Made by a program: the position numbers and the translations under genes
Shown: one piece after another, positions 53,999 through 63,889 of the stretch
How positions within the stretch are numbered: the stretch's first letter is position 1
Layout of the letters: each line of letters starts with the position of its first letter
Notes under the pieces: model-generated
The model's database searches: none
Seen by the model: the letters and a program-made list of their open reading frames with translations, nothing else
What the model was told of the DNA's origin: nothing
From: Prionace glauca
Taxonomy: Eukaryota > Chordata > Chondrichthyes > Carcharhiniformes > Carcharhinidae
Assembly: GCA_037974335.1 (NCBI GenBank)
Contig: CM075760.1
Coordinates: 42,040,103 to 42,104,102, forward strand
Direction: 5' to 3'
Length of the DNA: 64,000 bases

Positions 53999-54515
53999 AT
54001 AGAACATAGAACATAGAACATTACAGCACAAACAGGCCCTTCGGCCCTCGAGTTGCGCCGATCGCATCAACTCCACCAATCTATAGACCTATCTATAACC
54101 CCCAATCCCATTAAACCCCATATACTCATCCAGAAGTCTTTTAAAAGACCCCAGCGAGTTCGCCTCCACCACCGACGACGGCAGCCGATTCCAATCACTC
54201 ACCACACTCTGAGTGAAAAACTTACCCCTAACATCACCTCTGTACTTCCCTCCCCGCACCTTAAATCTGTGTCCTCTCGTAGCGACCATTTCAACCCGGG
54301 GAAATAGCCTCTGAGAGTCCACCCTATCTATTCCTCTCAACATTTTATAAACTTCTATCAGGTCGCCTCTCAACCTTCGCCTCTCCAGGGAAAAGAGTCC
54401 CAGCTCCCTCAACCTATCTTCATAAGGCATGCCTCCCAGTCCAGGCAACATCCTTGTAAATCTCCTCTGCACCCTTTCAATAGCTTCTACGTCTTTCCTA
54501 TAGTGAGGCGATGGG
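53998..54515 (-). mobile_element. CR1-type LINE 3' end in the V10 leader
   Basis: Inverted: the tail CATAGAACATAGAACATAG, then the C-terminal block of 54577-54089 (YRKDVEAIERVQRRFTRMLP, RRRLRGDLIEVYKMLRG, FFTQSVVSDWNRLPSSVV). The frame is open over about 140 codons, so it is a young 5'-truncated insertion. Confidence 0.9.
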
Positions 54516-54782
54516 AGACATGTTTGCAGAGAGCTGGAAGCGGATTTGACCAGAATGGGTTGAAGTGTTTTAGTCAAGAGCTGGGAAGAGGTTGAGTCAT
54601 ATCCGGGCCCACGTTGATTGGTTCACCACTGAAAACATCATCAGATAACATCCAATTGGCTTCAAGCTCCTTTGATCTCCAATTCAAGCAATAAACTCAC
54701 AGTTCCTTCATTTCCAATTCGGCCTCTTGGCGGAGGGGCAATAGCATAAAAGTGAATTTGGTCATCCCAGTACAAAAGATTA
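54516..54782. other. Non-coding V10 5' flank displaced by the LINE
   Basis: Probably the original promoter side of V10. It has an inverted CCAAT (GATTGG, 54616-54621) and CATCATCAG nearby, but no clear CRE. Confidence 0.3.
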
Positions 54783-55123
54783 CCATAGAACCCTACAGTG
54801 CAGAAACAGGCCCTTCGGCCCATCGAGTCTGCACCGAACACAATCCCACCCAGACCCTATCCCCATATCCCTACACATTTTACCTGCTAATCCCTCTGAC
54901 CTACACATCCCAGGATACTAAGGGGCAATTTTAGCATAGCCAATGAACCGAACCCGCACATCTTTGGACTGTGGGAGGAAACCAGAGCACCCGAAGAAAA
55001 CCCACGCAGACACGAGGAGAATGTGCAAACTCCACACAGGCAGTGACCCGAGCCGGGAATCGAACCCAGGACCCTGGAGCTGTGAAGCAGCAGTGCTAAC
55101 CACTGTGCTACCGTGCCGCCCAT
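54783..55123 (-). repeat. Full-length tRNA-headed SINE
   Basis: Inverted and highly similar to 27936-28272: CATAGAACCCTACAGTGCAG, CACATCTTTGGACTGTGGGA, CGGGAATCGAACCCAGGACC and ACCACTGTGCTACCGTGCCG. Confidence 0.9.
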
Positions 55124-55556
55124 TACATTCCTCTTCAGGCGTCATTTCAGGCAACGACCGGTCCCCTGAGTCTTGATGGCTCTGTTTCCTCATGGAGAAT
55201 GACAGCATTCATCCTTACAGCAACATAATGGTTTGTTTTCAATCATGTTTGGGACATCAGCTATGGCGCGGCAGAGGATGAATGTTTAGCTGAAACATCT
55301 ACTTCATAACAGGGGATGGAATAATGAATGGGCTGCGATATTTCCATTTCATGTTTCCTCACTTTGTAACTTTGTGGTTTATGAAATCCTCTTTCAGACA
55401 GGGAAATATATCTTGCCTCCCCACTCAACTACTGATTAATCTGCAAGTTTCATTGTGATAAATAATAAAATGTGTTTTAAGTCCATCATGTTACTTGCAA
55501 CCAGAACATTTTATATCGATATTGTTTGATACAGCAATACCGATACAAAATAAAGA
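55124..55556. other. Non-coding stretch, nothing recognised
   Basis: AT-rich, with no known feature. Confidence 0.35.
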
Positions 55557-56115
55557 ACAAAGAACAACACAGCACGGGAAACAGGCCCTTCGGCCCAACG
55601 AGCCCGCGCCGCCGTCCCATTGTCTTAATGACCTATTCAAGATTTTAGTCTACGCCTAATGTGCGAGGATCAGGGAGGTCCAATATAGGGACAATTTGTT
55701 ACCCAATCAATCAGCCTAAAAGCACATTTTTGGGATGTGGGAGGAAACCGGAGCACCCGGAGGAAACCCACGCAACCATGGGGAGAACACACAAACTCCC
55801 ACGGACACAGGCCCAAATCCATGTGTCCACACAGCAACAGAAATAGTCTCTGAGCTGTCATGTTGCCCTTGAGATGGTCCAGTTTAAGCACACCAACGAC
55901 ATGAAGCAATAAGCAACTCCCGAAGCAACATCCAAGTGCAGCCCACCACAACCTGCCGCATGCATGCCCCTTGCTTGTCAACAAGGTGGACTTAAATGCC
56001 TGTGGAGACAAAACTTCATTATTAAACAGGCGAAGACTTTACATCCCTGAGGCAAAAACGGAATCCCAAGCCTACAATGTTTAGTAAGGCCTGCTATATC
56101 CCCCTATAGGTAGAC
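55557..56115 (-). mobile_element. LINE 3' UTR element, solo copy (long variant)
   Basis: Inverted, starting with AAGAACAAAGAACAACACAG and ending CCCCCTATAGGTAGAC. It has the extra block of about 100 bp like the 20.5 kb copy, plus a few extra bases in the 5' third. Confidence 0.83.
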
Positions 56116-56127
56116 AAAGTAGTCCCT

Positions 56128-56240
56128 GTCAGTGTTTGAAGTCTCATAACACCAAATTAAAGTCCAATAGATTTATTTGATAGCACAAACCACTAGCTTT
56201 CGGAGCGCTGCCCCTTTATCAGGCGAATGGGAGTTCTGTC
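56128..56240 (-). repeat. Penelope-like element tail fragment
   Basis: Inverted match to the 19.9 kb tail: TCATAACACCAAATTAAAGT and CTAGCTTTCGGAGCGCTGCC. Confidence 0.65.
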
Positions 56241-56344
56241 TGTACCAGGATATGGTGTCGTTTGTAAAAACGGAGCGCTGACTGCTAGGTTCAACCCGGT
56301 CGAACCAGCCTGCTCATGTTGGGAGCTCTGACGCTCTTTACTCC

Positions 56345-56563
56345 GAGGGTAGTTCTTTACTCAGAGGGTAGTAAGGGTGTGGAATGTCCTGCCTGCAGCA
56401 GTTGTGGACTCGCCAACTTTAAGAGCGTTCAAATGGTCAGTGGATAGGCATATGGATAACTTTGGAATAGTTTAGGTTAGAGGGTCATTAGATTGGTTCC
56501 ACTGGTCGGCACAACATCGAGGGACGAAGGGCCTGTACTGCGCTGTAATGTTCTATGTTCTAT
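56345..56563 (+). mobile_element. CR1-type LINE, extreme 3' end
   Basis: Only the last C-terminal codons and 3' UTR: GTGTGGAATGTCCTGCCTGC, GTCGGCACAACATCGAGGGA and a GTTCTATG repeat tail. It belongs to the same subfamily as 3231-4533. Confidence 0.85.
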
Positions 56564-57555
56564 GACACTGACAGGCTATGAACAAAGAAAGATCACTCAC
56601 AAACTACATGGTGTGAAGAAATTGTTAAAAACAACAGATCTGATTAGAAAAATCAACTCACACAATAGCAGCAGGGTCAGAGCTCCAAGAGGAAATAGGT
56701 ATTTGGTTGGGAGGGGGGCAGTGGGAGGGGGTTGCTTCATGATAATAAAGGTGCACAAGAAGATCAATCCGGGTCTGATTTTCAGACTGGGACTTGCAGC
56801 CGGGGCCTGGACTCTGAAATGTGGGAAGGGAAAGGAGAGGCGAGAGTTTTCCATTCCCCCCTTCAATGTGAGACTGAGGGTCCACATTGTCACCGATTGG
56901 ACTATTATGGGATGTCGGTCTCTGACGCTGCTTACGCTGTCACTGAGAGATCGGCTGTTTCACAAACCATTGTCCACTTGAACCGTCAATGACCCCCCGG
57001 CCCTCTCTGCACCCTGTGTGCAGCAGCAGAGTACATTGTCTCACAACGGCTGTGCTCTGTTATCCTTCTAAATGAGCAGAGCAGTTCATCGTCTGAGAAT
57101 TATAGAGTCTTAAAGAACAAACGGACGCCATTCGGCCCATTGCTCGCGTACTGTCTCTGCTGAAGGGTATCCACTTATTCCTAACCAACAGATTGCTTTC
57201 AATATTAATTATATATATACTTCTCATTCCGTTTACTGCCCAAATATTAAATATCTTAGTAAATTACTTCTACATTATGTGTCCATTACAGATTGGCATG
57301 GATCATCGCAATTTCTAACATCGTCTGCTCAAAACACAAGTCTTCTAATCGCTCCCTCCACTTTCATACAGTTAGCCTGAAATGCTGCCATCCATTCACC
57401 CCCTGCGAGACCAGCCGGATTAATTCTGTTTCTTCTTAACCTTTTCCAAACTTGAATTGATCGGGTAGAAGTCTGCCAACCACTTCTGAACAGAGATTCT
57501 GCTCTGTCCGGTGTGGGGGTGAAAATGCCCCAGTTGATCAAGTGGCACTCCCCTC
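56564..57555. other. Non-coding stretch with minor repeat debris
   Basis: Short frames at 56493-56992 have no recognisable domain. 57110-57190 (CGCCATTCGGCCCATTGC) looks like a LINE/SINE tail scrap. Confidence 0.35.
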
Positions 57556-57725
57556 AACACTGTGCTTCCTTATCCCAACTCCACGTTTTCCAGTGTCACA
57601 CACACTGTCTGTCAGGTTAACACTGAAAGAGGAAAGAGTCTCCCTCTCAGCACTGCACATTCTCAACCCAACTCTATCTTTCCCAATCTCTCTCACACAC
57701 TGTCTCTGAGGTTAACACGAAACGA
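57556..57725. repeat. Tandem repeat, about 1.5 units
   Basis: Two related stretches, each with CCCAACTC, ACACACTGTCT and AGGTTAACAC in the same order, roughly 110 bp apart. Confidence 0.65.
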
Positions 57726-58626
57726 ACGAAGAATCAATAAACTGATCCAAGTGTTGCGAACTGTGCTCGCGAGAATGGTGTGTTCAGCGTTAGACTTGTA
57801 GCCTTGCTTTCTGAAATCTGTGTTGTGAGTAAATATTTGATTATTGATATGTTTAATATCATTGGCAGCTTCTTCTCCTTCTGACCCGAGTCCTTTCTCT
57901 CCTTTGATTCAGTAAAATAATAATTACTTCTTATTTTCTGGCTCATTTCCTCTAGTTTTTGTTTTGCTATGGGTTAAACAGAGGCAGCATTTTCATGAAC
58001 TGAGTTGTATGTCTGTTAGTTACAGAATTGCATTCATTCACCTGTCTGAACAATCCCGCCAGATGGGGACATTTGGTTTCCCGCATTTATCATATTCAGT
58101 CCATAAATTGTTGCATTATTTGATTTATTTTATAGCGATAGGGTGGGTTGGACGGTGGTGGGTGGATGGGGTGAGAGTTCTCCTGAGAAGGAGATACCCA
58201 ATATTAAGCAATAGAATGAACAGGTTGAGAGAGAGTCTGTATCATATGACGCATGCTGTGTCTGTAACTCTGCAGACGGAAACACCCACTTTTGGGGCAG
58301 AAATTGCCCCTCCCACTGCGCGGCAGGTCCAACAAACCCCGGACGAGAGAATAACATGCCCAATAACAGAAGGCAGTCAGTATGGGTCAGAGCGCCAGCA
58401 GCAAAGACAGCTGACAATGCTGCTGTTATTTCTTCATATTTTCAATTCAGAGCAGCGAAGAGTTAGTAACCAGTGCGCCCCCTGACGGAAGTTCTGAAAC
58501 TTTCAATGTTGGGATAACGAGCAAAGTACAAATTTATTAATGGGGCAGTTTCCAGTGCCCGAGTTTTAGGAGATATGTTTCAGAAAATTCAGCCGTTTAA
58601 ATATCTCGTAATTACTAAACATTAGT
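57726..58626. other. Non-coding stretch, nothing recognised
   Basis: No V, RNA gene or repeat family assigned. The frame 57964-58485 lacks a domain. Confidence 0.35.
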
Positions 58627-58860
58627 TACCAGTGGGACTTAGCCGTCGCTGGCTGGCCAGCATTTATCGCCCATCCTTATTTGCCCTTCGAGAGCAGTTG
58701 AGAGTCAACCACATTGCTGTGGCTCTGGAATCACATGTAGACCAGACCAGGTAAGGGCGGCAGATTTCCTTCCCGAAAGGACATGAGTGAATCAGATGAG
58801 TTTTCAGACAATGGTTTCATGGTCATCAGTAAATTCTGAATTCCGGCTCTCCCCAACACG
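58627..58860 (+). repeat. Interspersed repeat fragment common in sharks
   Basis: The block GGCCAGCATTTATCGCCCAT ... TTGCCCTTCGAGAGCAG ... CATGTAGACCAGACCAGGTA resembles an interspersed repeat I know from elasmobranch DNA; I cannot name the family. Confidence 0.5.
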
Positions 58861-59256
58861 AACTGAGTTTCTGGGTTAATAGTTTCGCGATAATATCACG
58901 GAGCCACCCCCTCTTTATTTATCATATTATCTGATTTTTACTCTGTCTAGTACACTCGGTACTTTCCAATCTCGATCTCTATTTCAACACTTTCCTCATT
59001 TTCTGTCCACTCCTCCGACAATAACTGAAATTTCCTCTGTCCTGTTTTCCAATCACTCAGTTTAGTTTACATGCTCCCTCTTTCCTCTTCACCATTTCTG
59101 TTTTCAACTCTCTTCATTTCTGACGGAATTTTAATAATTAGATTCTATATTTTGTTTTCAGTTGCGCTCATTTCCTTTTTTGACTATTTTAAAATAATCC
59201 CATCACTCCCTCCGCCGACATTGCAGACACACAGAGTGGATCTCACAGTCGATGCA
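58861..59256. other. Non-coding V11 3' flank, T/C-rich
   Basis: Pyrimidine-rich single-copy-looking sequence. There is no poly(A) run after the V11 RSS on the minus strand. Confidence 0.4.
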
Positions 59257-59295
59257 GGTTTTTGTATGGGACCCCCCTGTGTTTGTTACACTGTG
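59257..59295 (-). other. 23-RSS of V11
   Basis: On the minus strand, heptamer CACAGTG (59289-59295), a 23-bp spacer and consensus ACAAAAACC (59257-59265). Confidence 0.93.
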
Positions 59296-59628
59296 GCTCA
59301 CGGCACAGAGATAGGTGGCGGTATCTGTAACTCTGGCGTCTCTCACAGTCAGGGCACTGAATTTGGAGCCTCCCCCGATTGAGGCAGTGATCCTCTCGCT
59401 TTGATCGGTTCCTCTTTTGGCCATCACCAGATGCTGGGGTGGCTGATTCGGGGACTGTCTGTACCAATACCAGCTGGTAAACGTAGTGGTAGTGGTGCAG
59501 TTGATGGATATGGTTTCCTCTTCGCTGACAACCTCCCACCGAGGGAGCTGCATCACCTCATCTGCTCCAGTCACTCCCGTGAAGATCAGAGTGAAAAGCA
59601 GCAAAGAGAATCTGTAAATTCGGAGCAT
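59296..59628 (-). CDS. Single-exon TCR-type V segment V11 (no leader intron)
   Basis: Signal peptide and V domain lie in one open exon. The leader MLRIYRFSLLLFTLIFTG runs straight into VTGADEVMQLPRWEVV. The junction ACG-G/GA-GTG lies where all other V genes here are split by an intron (leader ending in G, phase 1), so the intron looks precisely absent. The domain has ISINCTTTTT, SWYWYRQSPNQPPQHLV, ITASIGGGSKFSALTV and DTATYLCAV. Leu replaces the usual second Tyr. It has no stops and a perfect 23-RSS. The sequence is distant from the other V families in the window. Retrocopy of a spliced germline transcript, or intron loss by conversion with its cDNA, are possible origins. No poly(A) or target duplication is seen. 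Confidence 0.9.
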
Positions 59629-59639
59629 TTTTCAGATCA

Positions 59640-60120
59640 TATGAAATTCCTGCTCAAGTAATTGTCCAAGGAGTTCAATTTAGAATTAGGATATGTGTAT
59701 AATATTCACACGAAATAACAAGGAGCCAAAAACTCGCTCCAGTTGTAACTGTGGCGTCTCTCTGTCGAGCTGATGAAAGAAGCTGAGACTCGAGCTTTAT
59801 CCGCTCACGGATGTTGATTCTACTGGAATCAGAGATGGAGAATTGAAACCGGAATAAATAAACCCCATCGGTAACCCCATGTTTCCGGTTACAAATCTCG
59901 TCCCACGTGTCTAACTAGGAAACCATTCTCCCTATCAGAACATTGACTGAACCCAGCTCAGGGTGAATCCATTCACTGGCTGCCAGCTCACCAGCTATTA
60001 ACCCCACAGCACCACCGCGGACATAGGGAAATGCAGTGAGAGCATCCCGAGGCAAAATATACAGGGTGAAGTTTGAAACGGATGTTTTCAAATATCCAAT
60101 TCCTGTTTTACAGAACAGGC
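59640..60120. other. Intergenic region between divergent V11 and V12
   Basis: It should hold the promoters of both. No CRE, octamer or conserved GC motif was recognised. Confidence 0.35.
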
Positions 60121-60127
60121 AAAGGAA

Positions 60128-60627
60128 ATGCTCAACATTTGGGCTGTTTGGAGAATATTCATAACAAGTAATTGTGAACCGAACACATTTCATATTTACT
60201 TTAATTTTACAAACGTGATTTAAAATGAAATTTTAAGTATTCAATCGGTCTGATTTATTTCTGTTTGAGCAGGTTTATCAGATCTGAGTCATGGAGATTC
60301 TGTCACTCTGTCGCTATCCTCAGGATGAAAGACGAAAGAAGAAACATTGAGTTTAACCTGTACCTATGATATTACAATGATCAACCACATTTTATCCTGA
60401 TACCGGCAACACTCAGACGCACAGCGTCTATTTATATTGAGGGAAAATTCGATATTTGTTGAAGATATAACAGATTTTGCTAAAAGCCGTTTTTCTGGAG
60501 AGCTTCAGACATCGAGTAAATTCACCAGTTTGACTGTCTCTAGTCTGCAGCTGACTGACGCTGCCGTGTATCACTGCGCTTTCAGTCTCATCGTCATGGA
60601 AATCAGTCTGACTGATGTACAAAAACT
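60128..60627 (+). pseudogene. V segment pseudogene V12 (plus strand), near-complete
   Basis: Leader exon 60128-60167 (MLNIWAVWRIFIT, donor GTAATT), 114-bp intron, V exon 60282-60588. It is related to V8 (HGDSVTLSLSS; DITDFAKSRFSGELQTSSKF; DAAVYHCAFSL). One extra base near 60325 brings a stop in framework 1. The invariant framework-2 Trp codon is TGA. The heptamer is decayed (CATCGTC, 60589-60595), while the nonamer ACAAAAACT (60619-60627) is perfect at 23 bp. Confidence 0.88.
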
Positions 60628-61361
60628 GCCTTGAAACCGTGTCTGCTATGGGTTGCACAGAATCGTGGGCAGATGCAGCCACAATGCAACTGTCAGCCGG
60701 GCAAGAATCCTCATTAACCTGGGATCAGCCTTCACCCAAGTTTTTCAGTCATGGTGCCTCTTTGAGTCTGTGAGATCACTCAGTGGTGATCGATATTCAA
60801 GGAAACACCTCGAGCCGGGCTGCTTTCAGCACCTCGATAGACACAGCAGCTGCAGATTCCGGCTTGCTCATAGTAACAAGAACATTCCAGCCTGAAGGAA
60901 ACATTCTGTAGCTCACTGGTCATGGGGAGAAGTCTATTCTCAATGTTTATTTTAGAGATCACAGTCACTTCCTTGTGAAATCTCTTCATTGTGGATACAC
61001 TTCCTCCGAAGCAGCAACACTCTCATCGGGCCAAATAAACACAGAAAATAGGTCGCTGGAAAATGGCTTGTAAACCTGATTGGGATTGAATTGCTGAATA
61101 TTAGACAGACACGGGGACTGGATCAAATGACAATTACTGAACTAAGTAGATCAAATAAATTTAAGAACATCAGCGATAGTCCAACTGCCAGTTGAAATTA
61201 ACTAATACAATTTCTCAAATGTTCCTTATCTCTTGTCGAGGTTGTGTTTTGCTCTGATATTTTAGGAAGGCATCTGTGATTCTCTCTGTGGAGAGTGAAT
61301 TATTCTTTCTGTTTATCGGTGCGAGAGCACCCTCTGGTGGTACCTTACTGTGAGGTTTTGT
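60596..61361 (+). repeat. Segmental duplicate B2 (partner 41700-42534)
   Basis: Downstream flank of V12, colinear with 41.7-42.5 kb. It ends at the relic RSS of a minus-strand V. Confidence 0.75.
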
Positions 61362-61378
61362 CCGGGAACGTCAGTGTG
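61354..61378 (-). pseudogene. Relic RSS of a lost minus-strand V
   Basis: On the minus strand, CACACTG (61372-61378) and GACAAAACC (61354-61362) remain with only 9 bp between them, corresponding to the V14 RSS at 42534-42572 with part of the spacer lost. No framework 3 follows. Confidence 0.5.
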
Positions 61379-62199
61379 TCGCCAACAATCAGGAAATCAA
61401 TGCTGATTTCAGCAATGATAGATTGTAATCTTGCCTCACCCCATCTACAACTTTGCAACGTGAATTTGTGTGTGTGTGTTTGTGCGGTGTGTTTGCATAT
61501 GTTTGTATCTGCTTGTGTTTATGTATGTGTGTGTGTGTGCTTGTACTTGGGCGTGTTTCTGCATGTGCGTTTGTTTTGTGTGTTTTTCTGTATGTGCATG
61601 TGTGCGCTTGTACATTCGTTTGTGTGTACGTATGTGTGTGCGTGTTTGTGTTCATCCTATTGCGTCTGTTTTATGTTTCAGATGATATACAGTAGTTCTT
61701 ATTCCATTTCCACGTTTTTACATCCAACATGTACCGTTGTTGCTTTTTTTATTTAGTGCTTCTGCCTGCCATCCTATCCTATCAGTGTGCCATTATATCA
61801 TTTTGTTCTGTACCCTTTGCAGCGTTTATTGGCCTTGGTATTTCCTTACAACTTCTTTATGTTTTTTTCAGTTCAGGTGAAAGGTCATGTTAACTTTTTT
61901 TTCTCATTCGACAGGTACGAGCAGTCATTCTGGTTATTTTCAGCATAATCTTGCCTCCGTTTTGTACACGCTAGAATTCAAACTTTATAATCTGTCAGAT
62001 TTAATATTTTGTTCAGGGAGATGCGACAGCCAACAAATCATCAATTCCACTCCCACTCTGGGGTATATTTGTATAGTTTCTCATTTGGCAAGAAAACCGA
62101 GCTTTAGATTTGCTTCTGTTATTAATTTAGTATCCAGCTGGTTATTTAGATTGAAATTGACATCAACCCTGCACGATCTCAGCCTCTCACCGTGCTTGG
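61379..62199. repeat. TG-rich simple repeat and flanking non-coding DNA
   Basis: 61466-61665 is an imperfect (TG)n tract with interspersed variants. The long Cys/Val-rich reading frames over it are low-complexity artefacts. 61670-62199 shows nothing. Confidence 0.75.
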
Positions 62200-62475
62200 G
62201 AGATTGTGTGTGACAGTGTTTGTGTTTGAGTGTGTGTGCATTTGTGTAAGTCTCAGTGTTTTACGTTGTCTGCATGTCTGTGATTGCATGTCTGTTTGTG
62301 GGTATCTACGCGTTTGCCTGTGTCTGACTGAAAGTGTATGTCTCAGAATGTGTGTGTGGATGTTTGCATGTGTTTACCTGAGATTGTATGCCTGTGAGTG
62401 TGCTTGCGCGTGTGTGCGAGTTTGCCTGGGTCTGTCTGAGAGTGTATGTCTGTGAATGTGTGTGTGTGCCCGAGT
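62200..62475. repeat. TG-rich minisatellite
   Basis: Imperfect tandem units with TTTGCCTG(T/G)GTCTG, GAGA(T/G)TGTATG and TGTGTGTG blocks. The unit is approximately 50-60 bp and irregular. Confidence 0.65.
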
Positions 62476-62981
62476 TCACTTGCAGCTGTTTCTGAGATTG
62501 GTATTAATTCTGTGAATAGGTTTGTCGGCATTACAATAAATATAATAGGAATAAGAAAAATACAGCAGCACAATCCTCCAACTTTTCTATGCTTCAACAT
62601 AACCCTTCAGTAATCTGGGGATTCAGTGATGTCACAGACAGAAACCATTTACCTCATCTTGCCACAAGAGGGAGCGCCCTCACTGTGTTTGTGTGTTCAT
62701 TGCAGCAGGACTTGAGTGGAATGAAGGAGGATAGTGTTATTGTCAATCTATTCATGTTATATGAATGTATTTCTTTTGTTAAAAGCTAATTGGCCATCCA
62801 GTGATTCTGTTCATTCACATTACTAAATTTCTTACATGGCATCTGAATGGAACAGAAATGAATATGGTGTTTTGTTTTACAGAGCTGCCTAAGATGAATT
62901 TCACCTCACATGTCAAGGAGAAATAGCCAGAGATAACAAGATACATTTCCGTTTAAACTTAAATCAAACCTTTTGAAATTT
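62476..62981. other. Non-coding GPCR 3' flank
   Basis: The likely 3' UTR of the minus-strand GPCR. There is no certain poly(A) signal; an AATAAA-like TATTTATTG on the plus strand is too far to judge. Confidence 0.3.
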
Positions 62982-63889
62982 CTACTTTACTATTTTTACG
63001 ACGAGATTGCCAAGATATTTTCCTGCATTTTTCAACTCCTCTCTGAATTTCCTCTGTGTCACTGCATAAATACACGTGTTAGTGCAACAGCTCAGCAGCT
63101 GAAGCATGTTTCCACTTTCCTGGCGAATGAATTTGGGGTCGTTGAAATTGGTTCCTGAGAAATAAGATTCATTTGTAATTTTCACATACAGGAAATCCAC
63201 AATGTATGTCATCCACAAAAGAATAAAGCTTCCCGAGATGGTGAAAAGTAAAACAATAGACTTCTTCCTGTTCTTCACTTCTGGATCACTTTGATTCTCT
63301 CCACTGCTGTTAGTCCGGAGTCTCCGGCGGGATCTATTGGCCGCCAGGATGTGTCTCACGGTCAGTGCATTAAACAACAAAATCAGAAGGAATGGTAGAA
63401 AAGGATTTAATACACGTGCAAACCAGTCATAGACTGCCCACGAGAAGGAAGTGTAGTAGATTGATTTTATCTTACAAAACCAAGGCACATTGTTCACTAT
63501 ATAGACTGGTTCATATATAAAGTACGACGGAATCCTTTTCAAACAGTTCAACACACAAACCGTCCCTATCACCACATCGGCTGTTTTTACAGTGCAATAG
63601 TTTGTCCGCAATTTCTGGCAGCAAATGGCTACATAACGATCAAAGGTGAAAAATAAGGTTAGCCAAACAGAGCACTCCATGATTGCATAGATTATCACAG
63701 AACTCAGAGTGCAGGCTGGAGTCAATGACATAAAACTTACTGGAAAATAAATGCCAATAATCCGATTGAATATCACAGCAATGACAACGACAAGGAGATC
63801 CGTCACTGCCATGGCAATCAGATACCGAGTAATGCATTTGGAGAGACCACACCTTCCTCGGGACAGAATCACAATCGCCACCACGTTAA
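62982..63889 (-). CDS. GPR139-like class A GPCR, exon 2 (exon 1 outside window)
   Basis: Last exon, 301 codons, of a receptor related to the 28.3 kb gene. The acceptor TTTCCTTTTCCTCTCAG leads into NVVAIVILSRGRCGL, phase as in the sister gene. The reading frame stays open further upstream to 63947, but by analogy those codons are intron. TM2-TM7 are visible (TRYLIAMAVTDLL; FFTFDRYVAICC with an intact DRY; FLPFLLILLFNALTV; KKSIVLLFTISGSFILLWM; CCTNTCIYAVTQRKFREE). The extracellular loop before TM7 is longer than in the sister gene. Exon 1 is expected beyond 64000 on this strand. Ligand unknown. Confidence 0.88.

Noticed and set aside
56880-56990. Possible V relic (SVSDAAYAVTE) with CACTGAG and a C-ACAAACC-like site
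   Set aside because: The VYYC core is absent and the spacing fits neither a 12- nor a 23-RSS.
57954-57992. AGTTTTTGT resembling an inverted RSS nonamer
   Set aside because: No heptamer at 12 or 23 bp and no V framework beside it.
61295-61756. Cys/Val-rich 153-codon frame
   Set aside because: Low-complexity translation of a TG-rich simple repeat.
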